From: Mycobacteriales bacterium
GTDB lineage: Bacteria; Actinomycetota; Actinomycetes; JAFAQI01; DASSKL01
NCBI GenBank assembly: GCA_035690485.1
Contig: DASSKL010000012.1
Coordinates: 1-39,527, forward strand
Length of the DNA: 39,527 nt
Direction: 5' to 3'
The notes beneath the pieces were generated by a model, which ran no database searches, was not told the DNA's origin, and saw nothing but the letters and a program-made list of their open reading frames with translations. Positions 1 to 10,167 of this stretch are shown in pieces (position 1 is the first letter of the stretch; each line of letters opens with the position of its first letter). The position numbers and the translations under genes were made by a program.

Positions 1-1
1 C

Positions 2-1231
2 GGCACTGCCGATGACCTGTCGCCGCTGCACGGCGTACCCGTCGCGATCAAGGACCTGACCCGCACCGCGGGTGTGCGCACGACGTTCGGCAGCGCCGCC
101 TTCACCGACGCCGTGGCCGACATCGACGACCACGTCGTCACCCGCCTGCGCGCGGGCGGCACGGCGATGCTCGGCAAGACCAGCACGCCGGAGTTCGGCC
201 TGCCTTGCTACACCGAGCCCGACGTCGCGCCACCCGCCCGCACGCCTTGGGACCTGTCGCTGTCGGCGAGCGGGTCCAGCGGGGGAGCGGCCGCCGCGGT
301 CGCCGCCGGGCTGGTGCCGCTCGCCCACGGCAACGACGGTGGCGGCTCGGTGCGCACCCCGGCGAGCGTCTGCGGGCTGGTCGGGTTCAAGCCGTCGCGG
401 GGCCGGGTCTCCAACGGGCCGCGCAGCGCCGACGTCGCGATGCTTGCCTGCCACGGCGTGCTGGCCCGAACCGTCGCCGACGCGGCGGCCTTCCTCGACG
501 TCACGGCCGGGCCAGCGGTCGGCGACCCCTGGTGGGCACCGCCGCTGCCGCCCGGTGAGACGTTCCTCGAACACGCCCGTCGCGCGCCGGTGCCGTTACG
601 CATCGGTCGCTTCATGACCCCCGTGCTGGCCGACGTCGTGCCGCACCCGGCCGTCGTCGCCGCTTTCGAGGGCACCGGCGAGCTTCTCGAGGCACTGGGT
701 CACCACGTGGAAGACGTGCCCTGCCCCTTCGACCCCGGTGTCGTCCCGCACTTCGAGGCGATGTGGGCTGCGGGCGCGGCCGCGATGCCGATCACGTCCG
801 AGGCCGAGCTGCGGTTGCGGCCGCTGACCCGATGGACCCGCGCTCAGGGTCAGGGGCTCAGCGGGCAGCAGCTGATGGCCGCGCTGATGGCCGCCCGGCT
901 CGCCGCGCACGACGCGCTCGTGACGATGAGCGGCTACGACGCCGTGCTCGTGCCGACACTCGCCGACCTCCCGCAACCGGTCGGAGGCATTCGCAACGAC
1001 GACGACCCGGCAGCGGATTTCGAAGCGCAGAAGGCCTTTTCGCCGTACTGTGCGCCGTTCAACATCACCGGGCAGCCGGCGATCTCGCTGCCGCTGCACT
1101 GGACCGACGAGGCGCTGCCGGTCGGCGTGCAGCTCGTCGGGCGCCCGGCCGGTGAGGGGCTGTTGCTGTCGTTGGCCGCGCAGCTCGAGGCGGCCCGGCC
1201 TTGGCGCGACCGCCGCCCGGACATCTGGTGA
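2..1231 (+). CDS. Amidase signature family amidase, 5' end missing
   Basis: The reading frame is open from base 2, so the N-terminus lies outside the window. The first residues read LHGVPVAIKD, the classic amidase-signature block, with the catalytic lysine at residue 17 of the visible part. The Ser-cisSer-Lys triad is completed by GSSGG (cis-serine) and by the nucleophile serine in GGGSVRTPAS. About 409 residues are visible; family members are usually 450-500, so some 50-80 are missing. The family hydrolyses amide bonds, but the substrate cannot be told from the sequence. The stop codon overlaps the GTG of the next gene (GTGA), so the two are probably translated together, although no shared pathway is obvious. 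Family assignment is firm; substrate is unknown. Confidence 0.93.
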   Translation, partial: GTADDLSPLHGVPVAIKDLTRTAGVRTTFGSAAFTDAVADIDDHVVTRLRAGGTAMLGKTSTPEFGLPCYTEPDVAPPARTPWDLSLSASGSSGGAAAAVAAGLVPLAHGNDGGGSVRTPASVCGLVGFKPSRGRVSNGPRSADVAMLACHGVLARTVADAAAFLDVTAGPAVGDPWWAPPLPPGETFLEHARRAPVPLRIGRFMTPVLADVVPHPAVVAAFEGTGELLEALGHHVEDVPCPFDPGVVPHFEAMWAAGAAAMPITSEAELRLRPLTRWTRAQGQGLSGQQLMAALMAARLAAHDALVTMSGYDAVLVPTLADLPQPVGGIRNDDDPAADFEAQKAFSPYCAPFNITGQPAISLPLHWTDEALPVGVQLVGRPAGEGLLLSLAAQLEAARPWRDRRPDIW

Positions 1232-3354
1232 GCGGGCCGGTCGAACCGGACCTGGCGCGGCTGGCCGGGCTGCACGGTGTGGCGACGGACTACGAGGACC
1301 AGCAGCACCGGCTGGTCCGGGTCGGCCGCGACAGCGTCGTCGCGACCCTGGCCGCGCTCGGCGTCGACGCGTCGACGCCGGCGGCATTGGCCGCCGCGCT
1401 CGAGGATGCGCGGCTGGCGCCATACCGCCGGCTGCTGCCGCCGACCGTCGTCGTCCGCCAAGGCGTCGGCGCCGCTGTCGAGCTGCACCCCGTCGACGAC
1501 CGCGCCCCCCGGGTGCGGCTCGTGCTGGAGAGCGGCGACGAAGGTGCCGGCCTGACGTGGCGCACGGCCTACGTCGCACCGGTCGAGGTCGATGGCCGCG
1601 CGGTCGGCACCCGCACGCTCGTGCTGCCGCCCGACCTGCCGCTGGGTTACCACCGGCTGGAAGCCTCGGCGGGGGACCAGACCGCGACGGCGACCGTCAT
1701 CGTCGCCCCTGACCGGCTGCAGCTGCCCCCGCGGCTGACCCGGGCGTGGGGCTGGATGCTGCAGCTCTACGCCGTGCGGTCCGCGCGGTCCTGGGGGATC
1801 GGCGACTTCGCCGACCTGGCGGATCTCGTGCGCTGGAGCGCGGCCGACGGCGCCGGCTTCTTGCTGTGCAACCCGCTGCACGCCGTCTCGCCGGTGCCGC
1901 CGCTGCAGCCATCGCCGTACTACCCGGCGAGCCGGCGGTTCGCCAATCCCCTCTACCTGCGGGTGGAAGACACCGCCCGCTATGCCGCCGCACCCGCCGG
2001 CGTACGCCGGCGCATCGACGTCCTGGCCGCGCGGCAGCAGGCCCGTAACCAGGGCGACCGGCTCGACCGGGACACCTGCTGGGCGGCGAAGCGTGAAGCT
2101 CTCCAGCTGCTGTGGGTCCAAGCGCCCGAGCCGCCCGGCGCGCTGGAGGAGTTCCGGCAGCGGGAGGGCTCGGACCTCGAGGCCTTCGCCACCTGGTGCG
2201 CGCTCGCCGAGCAGCACGGCAGCCAGTGGCAGCAGTGGCCCGAGGAGCTGCGGCACCCCGACGCTCCGGCCGTCATCCTGGCCCGAGGGCGGCTGCGTGA
2301 CCGCATCGACTTCCACGCCTGGCTGCAGCTGCTGTGCGAGCAGCAGCTCACCGCGGCCGAAGATGCGGCCGAGCGCAGCGGCATGCCGGTCGGCGTCGTC
2401 CACGACCTGCCGGTCGGGGTCGACCCCGGCGGGGCGGACGCCTGGGCGCTGCAGGACCTGCTGGCGGTGACCACGACAGTGGGCGCGCCACCCGACGCGT
2501 TCAACCAGCAAGGGCAGGGCTGGGGCCTGCCGCCCTGGCGGCCCGACCGGCTCGCCGATGTCGGCTACCGGCCCTACCGCGACCTGCTGCGCGCCGTCCT
2601 CCGGCACGCCGGTGGGCTGCGGGTCGACCACATCCTGGGCCTGTTCCGGCTGTGGTGGGTGCCGGCCGGGAGGAGTCCGGCGGAGGGCACCTACGTGCGT
2701 TACGACGCCGACGCGCTGCTCGGCGTCCTCACCCTCGAGGCCCATCGGGCGGGGGCCCTGGTCATCGGCGAGGACCTCGGCACGGTCGAGCGGCGGGTCC
2801 AGCGGGAGCTCGCCGACCGCGGCATCCTCGGCAGCGCGGTGCTGTGGTTCGAGCGCTCGGTCGACCCCGACACCGGCGAGGAGGGCGGCCGGCGGCCGCT
2901 CGAGGAGTGGCGTGAGCTCGCGCTGGCCAGCATCACCACCCACGACCTGCCGACCGCCGCCGGTTTCCTCGTCGGCGAGCACGTGCGGGTGCGCGACGAG
3001 CTGCACCAGCTGGCCCGACCCGTCGAGGAGGAGCGGCAGTCGGCGGCGGTGGAGCTGGCCGAGCTGTGCGAGCTGCTGCGCGCGAACGGCCTCGTCGGGG
3101 CGGACCCCACCCGTGACGAGCTGCTCCTCGCCATGCACGCGGCACTGACCCGCACGCCGTGCCGCCTGGTCGCGGTCGCCCCGGGCGACGCCGTGGGCGA
3201 CCTGCGCCAGCCGAACCTGCCCGGCACCGTCGACGAGTACCCGAACTGGCGGCTGCCGATTGCCGACGCCGAGGGCCGGCCGCTCACCGTCGAGGACCTG
3301 CGTGCCGACCCCGGCGTACGACGTGTGGTCGCGCTGATGCAGGAACATCTCTGA
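1228..3354 (+). CDS. malQ: 4-alpha-glucanotransferase (amylomaltase)
   Basis: This is a GH77 enzyme of 708 residues that moves maltosyl or longer alpha-1,4-glucan segments between chains, in cytosolic maltodextrin or glycogen metabolism. Three catalytic acids are visible in their usual contexts: nucleophile D467 in GLRVDHILG, acid/base E515 in VIGEDLGTVE, and D573 in TTHDLPT. The roughly 170-residue N-terminal extension ahead of the GH77 core is usual in actinobacterial MalQ. The start is taken at GTG 1228, which overlaps the amidase stop; an in-frame TTG at 1201 would add nine residues and is less likely. The C-terminus has the expected LPGTVDEYPNWR block. Confidence is high. Confidence 0.96.
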   Translation: MSGPVEPDLARLAGLHGVATDYEDQQHRLVRVGRDSVVATLAALGVDASTPAALAAALEDARLAPYRRLLPPTVVVRQGVGAAVELHPVDDRAPRVRLVLESGDEGAGLTWRTAYVAPVEVDGRAVGTRTLVLPPDLPLGYHRLEASAGDQTATATVIVAPDRLQLPPRLTRAWGWMLQLYAVRSARSWGIGDFADLADLVRWSAADGAGFLLCNPLHAVSPVPPLQPSPYYPASRRFANPLYLRVEDTARYAAAPAGVRRRIDVLAARQQARNQGDRLDRDTCWAAKREALQLLWVQAPEPPGALEEFRQREGSDLEAFATWCALAEQHGSQWQQWPEELRHPDAPAVILARGRLRDRIDFHAWLQLLCEQQLTAAEDAAERSGMPVGVVHDLPVGVDPGGADAWALQDLLAVTTTVGAPPDAFNQQGQGWGLPPWRPDRLADVGYRPYRDLLRAVLRHAGGLRVDHILGLFRLWWVPAGRSPAEGTYVRYDADALLGVLTLEAHRAGALVIGEDLGTVERRVQRELADRGILGSAVLWFERSVDPDTGEEGGRRPLEEWRELALASITTHDLPTAAGFLVGEHVRVRDELHQLARPVEEERQSAAVELAELCELLRANGLVGADPTRDELLLAMHAALTRTPCRLVAVAPGDAVGDLRQPNLPGTVDEYPNWRLPIADAEGRPLTVEDLRADPGVRRVVALMQEHL

Positions 3355-3449
3355 TCGCGTCGAAGCACCCGACCGGGCGGCGCGTCGCGCGGGGGTCGAC
3401 GTGCCGCCCTTGCGCGCCGAGCCAGGAGGGGTTGGGTACCGTTTCCGCC

Positions 3450-3791
3450 GTGACCCACCGCACCATCCGGCGCGCGACCGCCGTGATCACGGGCCTGACG
3501 ATTCCGTTGCTGCTCGCGACGCCGGCCCTCGCCCGCGACGACGGCGAGATCCCCTCGCACATCGGCCCGTGGTACGTCGTCGGCGTCTACGTCGCCGTGC
3601 CGCTCCTCGTCTTCCTCGGCATCTGCACGTTCGTGCTGCTGCCGGCCATGCTGCGGGCCCCGCGCTACCGCCCGGGCAAGCCGTGGCACCACGACCCGCT
3701 GTGGTTCGGCGGGCCGGACGATCCCGAGGAGGCGCTGCGCGGGGCGCGCGCCGGTGTCACGTCGAAGGGTGGCGCACGTGCCGAGTGGTGA
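3450..3791 (+). CDS. Small membrane protein with N-terminal hydrophobic leader
   Basis: This is a 113-residue protein of unknown function. Residues about 10-28 form a hydrophobic leader ending in ATPALA before RDDG, which looks like a cleavable signal peptide. A second hydrophobic stretch at about 42-66 (VVGVYVAVPLLVFLGICTFVLLP) is a membrane helix. The cytoplasmic tail is rich in H, W, P and D (GKPWHHDPLWFGGPDDPEEA). The start is uncertain: GTG 3450 fits the leader but has no well-spaced ribosome site (AGGAGG at 3424 is about 20 bases away), while TTG 3432 lies too close to that site. The gene overlaps the DUF5130 gene by 14 bases. In mycobacteria the DUF5130 gene also lies beside pepN, so this may be part of the same unit. 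Confidence 0.7.
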   Translation: MTHRTIRRATAVITGLTIPLLLATPALARDDGEIPSHIGPWYVVGVYVAVPLLVFLGICTFVLLPAMLRAPRYRPGKPWHHDPLWFGGPDDPEEALRGARAGVTSKGGARAEW

Positions 3792-4158
3792 CGGGTTCAC
3801 CGACGCGCAGGTCCGCGAGATGAGCCAGGCTCTGAGTTCGGCCAGCCGCGACACCGGGCTGCACTTCTCGGTCTTCGTCGGGCCGGTCGACCGACCGATC
3901 CGCACCTACGCGGAGAGGCTGCACGCAGCGCTCGGCGACAGCGCGCCCGCGGGGGTGCTGATCTGCGTCTCGCCCGGCGACCGGGAGATGGAGATCGTCA
4001 CCGGCGCCGAGTCGGGCCGGCGGCTCAACGACCGCAACTGTGCGCTGGCCGCGATGTCGATGGCGTCGACGTTCTCCGGTGGCGACCTCGTCGGGGGCGT
4101 GGTGACCGGCCTGCGGATGATGGCCGACATCGCCGGCCGCGTCCACGTAGAGCAGTAG
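3778..4158 (+). CDS. DUF5130 family protein
   Basis: This is a 126-residue protein that resembles the Rv2468c/DUF5130 family and, more distantly, the TPM fold (segments FSVFVG, GVLICVSPGDREMEIVTGAE, ALAAMSMASTF). Its biochemical role is not established. GTG 3778 is chosen because GAAGGG at 3764 lies eight bases ahead; GTG 3754 and 3769 are in-frame alternatives and would only lengthen a basic N-terminus. It ends 17 bases before the convergent end of pepN, the same pairing as in Mycobacterium tuberculosis. Family call is from recognition of sequence and context, not from a search. Confidence 0.78.
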   Translation: MPSGDGFTDAQVREMSQALSSASRDTGLHFSVFVGPVDRPIRTYAERLHAALGDSAPAGVLICVSPGDREMEIVTGAESGRRLNDRNCALAAMSMASTFSGGDLVGGVVTGLRMMADIAGRVHVEQ

Positions 4159-4175
4159 CGCCGGGCCAGAGCAGG

Positions 4176-6713
4176 CTAGACAGACGCGGCGTCGCGCTCC
4201 CGCCCGCGCAGCGCCCGGGCCACGGCGTCGCGGCCCTCGCTAACCAGGCGCCGCAGCGCCGGCTCGGGCCGCACGGCCGCGAGCCACTCGTCGGTCGCCG
4301 TGATGGTCTCCTGCTCGACCAGCAGCGACGGGTAGAGGCCGACCACGACCTGGTGCGCCATCTCGTTCGTCATCCGCGCCCAGACGTCGGGCAGCGCGGC
4401 GAAGTAGGCGTCGCGGTAGGGCCGCAGCAGCTCGATCTGGTCGGGCTGCATGAACGCACCGATCACGGCGGCGTGCTCGGCGTTGGGCAGCTCGTCGGAC
4501 AACGCCAGCTCCCACGCCTGCCGCTTCGCCTCGGCGGTCGGCATCGCGGCGCGGGCGGCCCGGACGTGCCGGCGGCCCTGCGCGGTGTTGTCGCGCGCGA
4601 GCTCGGCCTGCAGGTCGGCTTCGCCGGCGGCGCCGAGCGCGACGAGCCGGTGCAACAGGTGCCAGCGCAGCTCCGTGTCGACGGTCAGCCCGTCGACGTG
4701 CCGCTCACCCGACAGCAGCCTTCGCAGCAGCGCGATGTCGTCGTCGCCGTGCGCTGCCGAGGCGAACGTGCGCACCCACGACAGCTGGTGGTCGGTGCCC
4801 GCCGGCGCGTCGTACAGGAACTGCCGGGACGCGTCGGCGAGCTTGCGCAGCCCCACCGGCCGGTAGGCCGGCTCGGTGAAGGTGTCCAGCGCGGCCTTCG
4901 CCAGCCGCTGCAACGACTGCACGAGCCCGATGTCGGACTCCGCGCCGACACCTGCGAGCACGAGGTCGACGTAGTCGCGGGTCGCCATCTCGGCGTCGCG
5001 GGTCATGTCCCACGCGGCCGTCCAGCACAGCGCCCGCGGCAGCGAGTCGCGCAGCTCGCCGATGTGCTCGATGAGCGTGCGCTGCGACCGCTCGTCGAGC
5101 CGGATCTTCGCGTAGGTGAGGTCGTCGTCGTTGATCAGCAGCAGGTCGGGCACCCGCTTGCCGGCGAGCTGCGGGACCTCGGTCGTGGCGCCCGTCACGT
5201 CGAGCTCGACGCGCTCCCGTCGCAGCAGCCCCTCGCTGGTGCGGTCGTAGAGCCCGATTGCCAGCCGGTGCGAGCGCAGCGTGGGGTACTCCGTCGGGGC
5301 CTCCTGCTCGACCGCGAACGAGCCGAACGTGCCGTCGGCGCCGACGTCGAACCGCGCCCGCAGCGTGTTGACGCCCGCGGTCTCCAGCCACTCCTTCGAC
5401 CAGGCGGACAGGTCGCGCCCGGAGGCCTGCTCGAGCTCGACCAGCAGGTCGCGCAGCGTGGTGTTGGCGTACTCGTGGTCGCGGAAGTAGCTGCGCATCG
5501 CGTGGAAGAACGGCTCGGGCCCGACCCAGTGCACCAGCTGCTTGAGCACCGACGCGCCCTTGGCGTAGGTGATGCCGTCGAAGTTCGTGCGGACCGCGTC
5601 GTTGTCCTCGATGTCCGCGGCGATCGGGTGCGTCGTCGACAGCTGGTCCTGCCGGTAGGCCCAGGTCTTCTCGACGTTCGCGAACGTCGTCCACGCGTGC
5701 GTCCAGCGGGTCGCCTCGACCTGCGCGACGACGCTGGCATAGGTCGCGAACGACTCGTTGAGCCACAGGTCGTCGAACCACCGCATCGTCACGAGGTCGC
5801 CGAACCACATGTGCGCCATCTCGTGCAGGATCGTCTCGGCCCGCCGCTCGTAGGACGCGTCGGTGACCTTCGACCGGAAGACGTAGTCCTCGAGGAACGT
5901 CACGCAGCCGGCGTTCTCCATCGCGCCGGCGTTGAACTCCGGCACGAAGCACTGGTCGTACTTGCCGAACGCGTAGCGGTAGTCGAACAGCTGGTGGAAG
6001 AAGTCGAAGCCCTGCTTGGTGACGGTGAAGATTTCCTCGGCGTCGAGGTGTTCGGCGAGCGACCGGCGGCAGTAGATGCCGAGCGGGATGCCGTCATGCT
6101 CGTCGTGCACCGCGTGGTAATGACCCGCGACCAGCGCGGTGATGTAGGTCGACATCCGCGCGGTGGGCGTGAACAGCCAGCGGCTTCCACCGCCGGCGGC
6201 GTCCTCGACCCGGGCTTGCGTGTTGGACACGACGACCCAGTCGGCGGGCGCGATGACGCGGAACTCGTACGACGCCTTGAGGTCGGGCTGGTCGAAGCAC
6301 GCGTACATCCGGTGCGCGTCGAACGTCTCGAACTGCGTGTAGAGGTAGACGCCGTCGTCGACCGGGTCGATGAACCGGTGCAGCCCTTCGCCGGTCCGCA
6401 TGTAGACGCAGTCGGCGACCACGCGCAGCTCGTTCGACTCGCGGAGACCGTCGAGCTGCAGGCGGTGGCCGGTGAAGGCGCTTTCGTCGATGGGGCGGCC
6501 GTTCAGGGTCGCCTCGACGATGCGGTCGGCCGTGATGTCGATGTGGGTCGAAGCCCCGGGCTCGGTGCAGGTGAAGGCGACCGTGGTCTCGGACCGGAAC
6601 GTTCGGTCGCCGCTTCCGGCCCCCCGAAGGTCGAGGTCGACGGCGTAGGACGCGACGTTGAGCAGCGCGGCCCGGGCGCGCGCCTCGTCACGGGTGATGT
6701 TGTTGTCGCTCAC
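4176..6713 (-). CDS. pepN: Aminopeptidase N (M1 family zinc metallopeptidase)
   Basis: This 845-residue cytosolic exopeptidase removes N-terminal residues from peptides. The exopeptidase motif GAMEN lies at residues 263-267. The zinc site HExxH is H297, E298 and H301, and the third ligand E320 follows 18 residues later in LWLNESFATY. The C-terminal ERAP1-like helical domain runs from about 520 to the end. Length and layout match actinobacterial PepN. GTG at 6713 is taken as the start because the protein then begins SDNNITRDEARARAALL, as in homologues; the frame is open 26 codons further upstream, but that part does not look like protein. It is divergent from the mycothiol-oxidoreductase gene with a 68-base gap, the same arrangement as in mycobacteria. 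Confidence 0.97.
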   Translation of the reverse strand: MSDNNITRDEARARAALLNVASYAVDLDLRGAGSGDRTFRSETTVAFTCTEPGASTHIDITADRIVEATLNGRPIDESAFTGHRLQLDGLRESNELRVVADCVYMRTGEGLHRFIDPVDDGVYLYTQFETFDAHRMYACFDQPDLKASYEFRVIAPADWVVVSNTQARVEDAAGGGSRWLFTPTARMSTYITALVAGHYHAVHDEHDGIPLGIYCRRSLAEHLDAEEIFTVTKQGFDFFHQLFDYRYAFGKYDQCFVPEFNAGAMENAGCVTFLEDYVFRSKVTDASYERRAETILHEMAHMWFGDLVTMRWFDDLWLNESFATYASVVAQVEATRWTHAWTTFANVEKTWAYRQDQLSTTHPIAADIEDNDAVRTNFDGITYAKGASVLKQLVHWVGPEPFFHAMRSYFRDHEYANTTLRDLLVELEQASGRDLSAWSKEWLETAGVNTLRARFDVGADGTFGSFAVEQEAPTEYPTLRSHRLAIGLYDRTSEGLLRRERVELDVTGATTEVPQLAGKRVPDLLLINDDDLTYAKIRLDERSQRTLIEHIGELRDSLPRALCWTAAWDMTRDAEMATRDYVDLVLAGVGAESDIGLVQSLQRLAKAALDTFTEPAYRPVGLRKLADASRQFLYDAPAGTDHQLSWVRTFASAAHGDDDIALLRRLLSGERHVDGLTVDTELRWHLLHRLVALGAAGEADLQAELARDNTAQGRRHVRAARAAMPTAEAKRQAWELALSDELPNAEHAAVIGAFMQPDQIELLRPYRDAYFAALPDVWARMTNEMAHQVVVGLYPSLLVEQETITATDEWLAAVRPEPALRRLVSEGRDAVARALRGRERDAASV

Positions 6714-6781
6714 GGTGGGGGAGTGTTTCACGCAGCGAGGCCGACTACCCCTCTCGCTCGCGCCCGACGTACGGTTTGGTT

Positions 6782-7387
6782 GTGAGCGCAAGCGAGATCG
6801 ACTTCTGGTTCGACCCCATCTGCCCGTGGGCCTGGATCACGTCACGATGGGTGCTCGAGGTGGAGCAGGTGCGTGACGTCACGACCCGGTGGCACGTGAT
6901 GAGCCTGTCGATGCTCAACGAGGGGCGCGACCTCTCGCCCGACTACAAGGAGTCGATGCGCCGGGCGATCGGGCCGGTGCGCATCTGCACCGCCGCCCGG
7001 ATCGAGTGCGGCGAGGAGATCGTGCTGCCGCTCTACACCGCCCTCGGCACCCGCTTCCACAACCGGCACGAGCCCCGCGAGCTCGACACGGTCAAGGCCG
7101 CGCTCGCCGACGCCGGCCTGCCGGAGTCGCTGGTGGAGGCCGCCGACAGCGAGAAGTACGACGATGCCCTGCGCGCATCGCACGACGACGGCATGAACCG
7201 CGTCGGCCTCGAGGTCGGTACGCCGGTGATCGCGGTCGGCGACACCGCGTTCTTCGGCCCGGTCGTGACGCCGATCCCGCGGGGCGAGGCGGCGGGCCGG
7301 CTGTGGGACGGCGTGCTGCTCGTCGCCAACACCGACGGGTTCTTCGAGCTGAAGCGCACTCGCGACCGGAAACCGTCGTTCGAGTAG
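6782..7387 (+). CDS. DsbA-like mycothiol-dependent oxidoreductase (Rv2466c family)
   Basis: This 201-residue thioredoxin-fold protein of the DsbA/FrnE class is very close in sequence pattern to M. tuberculosis Rv2466c, the mycothiol-dependent reductase that activates nitro prodrugs: FDPICPW, ITSRW, HVMSLS.LNE, GTPVIAV and FFGPV. The active site here is C14-P-W-A17: the first cysteine is kept, but the second cysteine of CPWC is alanine. It would therefore be a monothiol type relying on mycothiol for resolution. GTG 6782 is taken as the start; TTG 6776 is two codons upstream. The gene follows the pepN promoter region and precedes aldehyde dehydrogenase on the same strand. Confidence 0.9.
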   Translation: MSASEIDFWFDPICPWAWITSRWVLEVEQVRDVTTRWHVMSLSMLNEGRDLSPDYKESMRRAIGPVRICTAARIECGEEIVLPLYTALGTRFHNRHEPRELDTVKAALADAGLPESLVEAADSEKYDDALRASHDDGMNRVGLEVGTPVIAVGDTAFFGPVVTPIPRGEAAGRLWDGVLLVANTDGFFELKRTRDRKPSFE

Positions 7388-7435
7388 CGCGTAGGGTGCG
7401 AAGAAGGGACGTCCCCCGCGCGTGAGGAGAGGGCT

Positions 7436-8863
<1,428 letters not shown>

Positions 8864-8867
8864 GGAC

Positions 8868-9533
8868 CTAGACGACGATCCGCATCGGCCGGCCTCGGGC
8901 GTCGGCCGGTGCGGGGTCGGGGAGCACGGTCGCGACACCCTGCGTCCAGCGCCGCGCGGTCCAGGCGACCGCGAGTGCGTCCAGCGCGTCGTCGAGCCGC
9001 GGCCCGGCGGGCAGCCGCTCGAGATCGGTGAGCACGGCCGGCAGCCAGGTCTGCAGTGCGGCGATCCGCGCGGCAATCCCGGGACTGCCGTGCTTGCTGG
9101 GCAGGTCGCGGCCGGTCATGGTCCGGAACGACGCCTCCGGGTGGACCTCCAGGACGTCGGTGCGCTCGCCGAGCGCCTCGTCGACGTCGCGGATCCGCGG
9201 CACGATCGCCCACGTCTGGCGCGAGATCGCGCGCCCGGCCTGCCGCCGGGAGAGCTCGCAGGCTTCGGCGTACGACGTCGCGTCGAGCACCGCGCGCACC
9301 GGCGCGGTGAAGACCGTGGTGCCGCGCCGGCCGAGCAGCCGCCGCGCCGCCGTGTCACAGGCGCGCGCTGCGTGGTCGGGCAGGCCGATCGGGATGTCGA
9401 TGGCGACGGCGTCGACTGCGAGAGCGAGCACCGACGTCGCGTCCGGAAGCAGGTGCCAGGTCACGGCAGCGCCATCGAGCCGCGCCCCGATCCAGCCGCC
9501 CGGGCAGCCGTCGACTCCGAGCACGCTGACCAC
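8868..9533 (-). CDS. DUF429 family protein (predicted RNase H-fold nuclease-like)
   Basis: This 221-residue protein carries the acidic motifs of DUF429: VLGVDGCPGGW at the N-terminus, VAIDIPIGLP at about residues 44-53, VHPEASF, and RLDDALDALAVAW near the C-terminus. The family is predicted to have an RNase H-like fold with these aspartates at the active site; its function is not known. Starts at 9533 or 9524 (both GTG) are possible. The gene is divergent from rpiB with only 29 bases between the start codons, so the promoters must overlap or one of them must lie inside the opposite gene. Confidence 0.85.
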   Translation of the reverse strand: MVSVLGVDGCPGGWIGARLDGAAVTWHLLPDATSVLALAVDAVAIDIPIGLPDHAARACDTAARRLLGRRGTTVFTAPVRAVLDATSYAEACELSRRQAGRAISRQTWAIVPRIRDVDEALGERTDVLEVHPEASFRTMTGRDLPSKHGSPGIAARIAALQTWLPAVLTDLERLPAGPRLDDALDALAVAWTARRWTQGVATVLPDPAPADARGRPMRIVV

Positions 9534-9562
9534 TCGGCCAGCATGCCTGGGAGACTGCGCGG

Positions 9563-10012
9563 GTGCGCGTCTACCTGGGCTCCGACCACGCCGGCTTCGA
9601 GCTGAAGCAGCGACTTCTCGACCATCTGCGGTCGGCCGGTCACGACCCGGTCGACTGCGGCCCGGCCGACTACGACCCCGACGACGACTACCCGCCCTAC
9701 TGCCTGGCGACGGCCGAGCGCACCGTGGCGGACCCGTCGAGCCTCGGCATCGTCATCGGCGGGTCCGGCAACGGCGAGGCGATCGCGGCCAACAAGGTGG
9801 CCGGCGCGCGCTGCGCGCTGCTGTTCAGCGAAGAGACCGCGCGGCTCGCTCGCGAGCACAACGATGCCAACCTCGCCAGCCTCGGCGCGCGGATGTACGA
9901 CGCGGAGCAGGCGATCACGTTCGTCGACGTGTGGCTCGCGACGCCGTTCAGCGGCGACCCTCGTCACGTGCGCCGGATCGGCCAGCTGCGCGACTACGAG
10001 CAGGCGCACTAG
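9563..10012 (+). CDS. rpiB: Ribose-5-phosphate isomerase B
   Basis: This 149-residue RpiB/LacAB-type enzyme interconverts ribose 5-phosphate and ribulose 5-phosphate in the pentose phosphate pathway. Family motifs are SDHAGFELK at the N-terminus and GGSGNGEAIAANK (phosphate-binding loop with the catalytic glutamate of actinobacterial RpiB). Later blocks are REHNDANLASLGARM and the HVRRIGQLRDYE tail. Start is GTG 9563. The position near the Rv2466c homologue and pepN matches mycobacterial gene order, with an aldehyde dehydrogenase and DUF429 gene inserted between. Confidence 0.96.
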   Translation: MRVYLGSDHAGFELKQRLLDHLRSAGHDPVDCGPADYDPDDDYPPYCLATAERTVADPSSLGIVIGGSGNGEAIAANKVAGARCALLFSEETARLAREHNDANLASLGARMYDAEQAITFVDVWLATPFSGDPRHVRRIGQLRDYEQAH

Positions 10013-10140
10013 CCGATCCGCGCTCGGCGAGGACCGTCTCGACGAGGCGTTCGGCAGCCGCCAGGTCGGCAGGCCGGGGCCGGGAGACGTCCCGCGCGCG
10101 CATGGCGCCGCTCAGACCGACGATCGACGACGAGCGCTCG

Positions 10141-10161
10141 TGACGGGGCATCGCCCCATCA
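10141..10161 (-). terminator. Hairpin downstream of the acyl-CoA dehydrogenase gene
   Basis: TGACGGGGC and GCCCCATCA flank an ATC loop and pair with one mismatch. The hairpin starts six bases after the stop codon of the leftward acyl-CoA dehydrogenase gene and lies in the 155-base gap between it and the convergent rpiB. There is no T-tract, as is usual in high-GC actinomycetes, so termination is inferred from position and pairing only. Confidence 0.45.
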
Positions 10162-10167
10162 TGGCGC

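Noticed and set aside
934-3348. 804-residue open frame antisense to malQ
   Set aside because: It is a GC-bias shadow of a gene with clear GH77 catalytic motifs; its own product has no recognisable domain and is rich in Arg, Gly and Gln.
7406-7415. GGGACGTCCC palindrome before the aldehyde dehydrogenase gene, considered as a DosR box
   Set aside because: The half-sites are four bases closer than in the three boxes of the nitrite block, so it does not fit the same spacing.
9948-10151. Minus-strand ORF overlapping the 3' end of rpiB
   Set aside because: About 67 residues with Arg/Ala-rich composition, antisense to rpiB for a third of its length, with no family recognised and no clear ribosome site.
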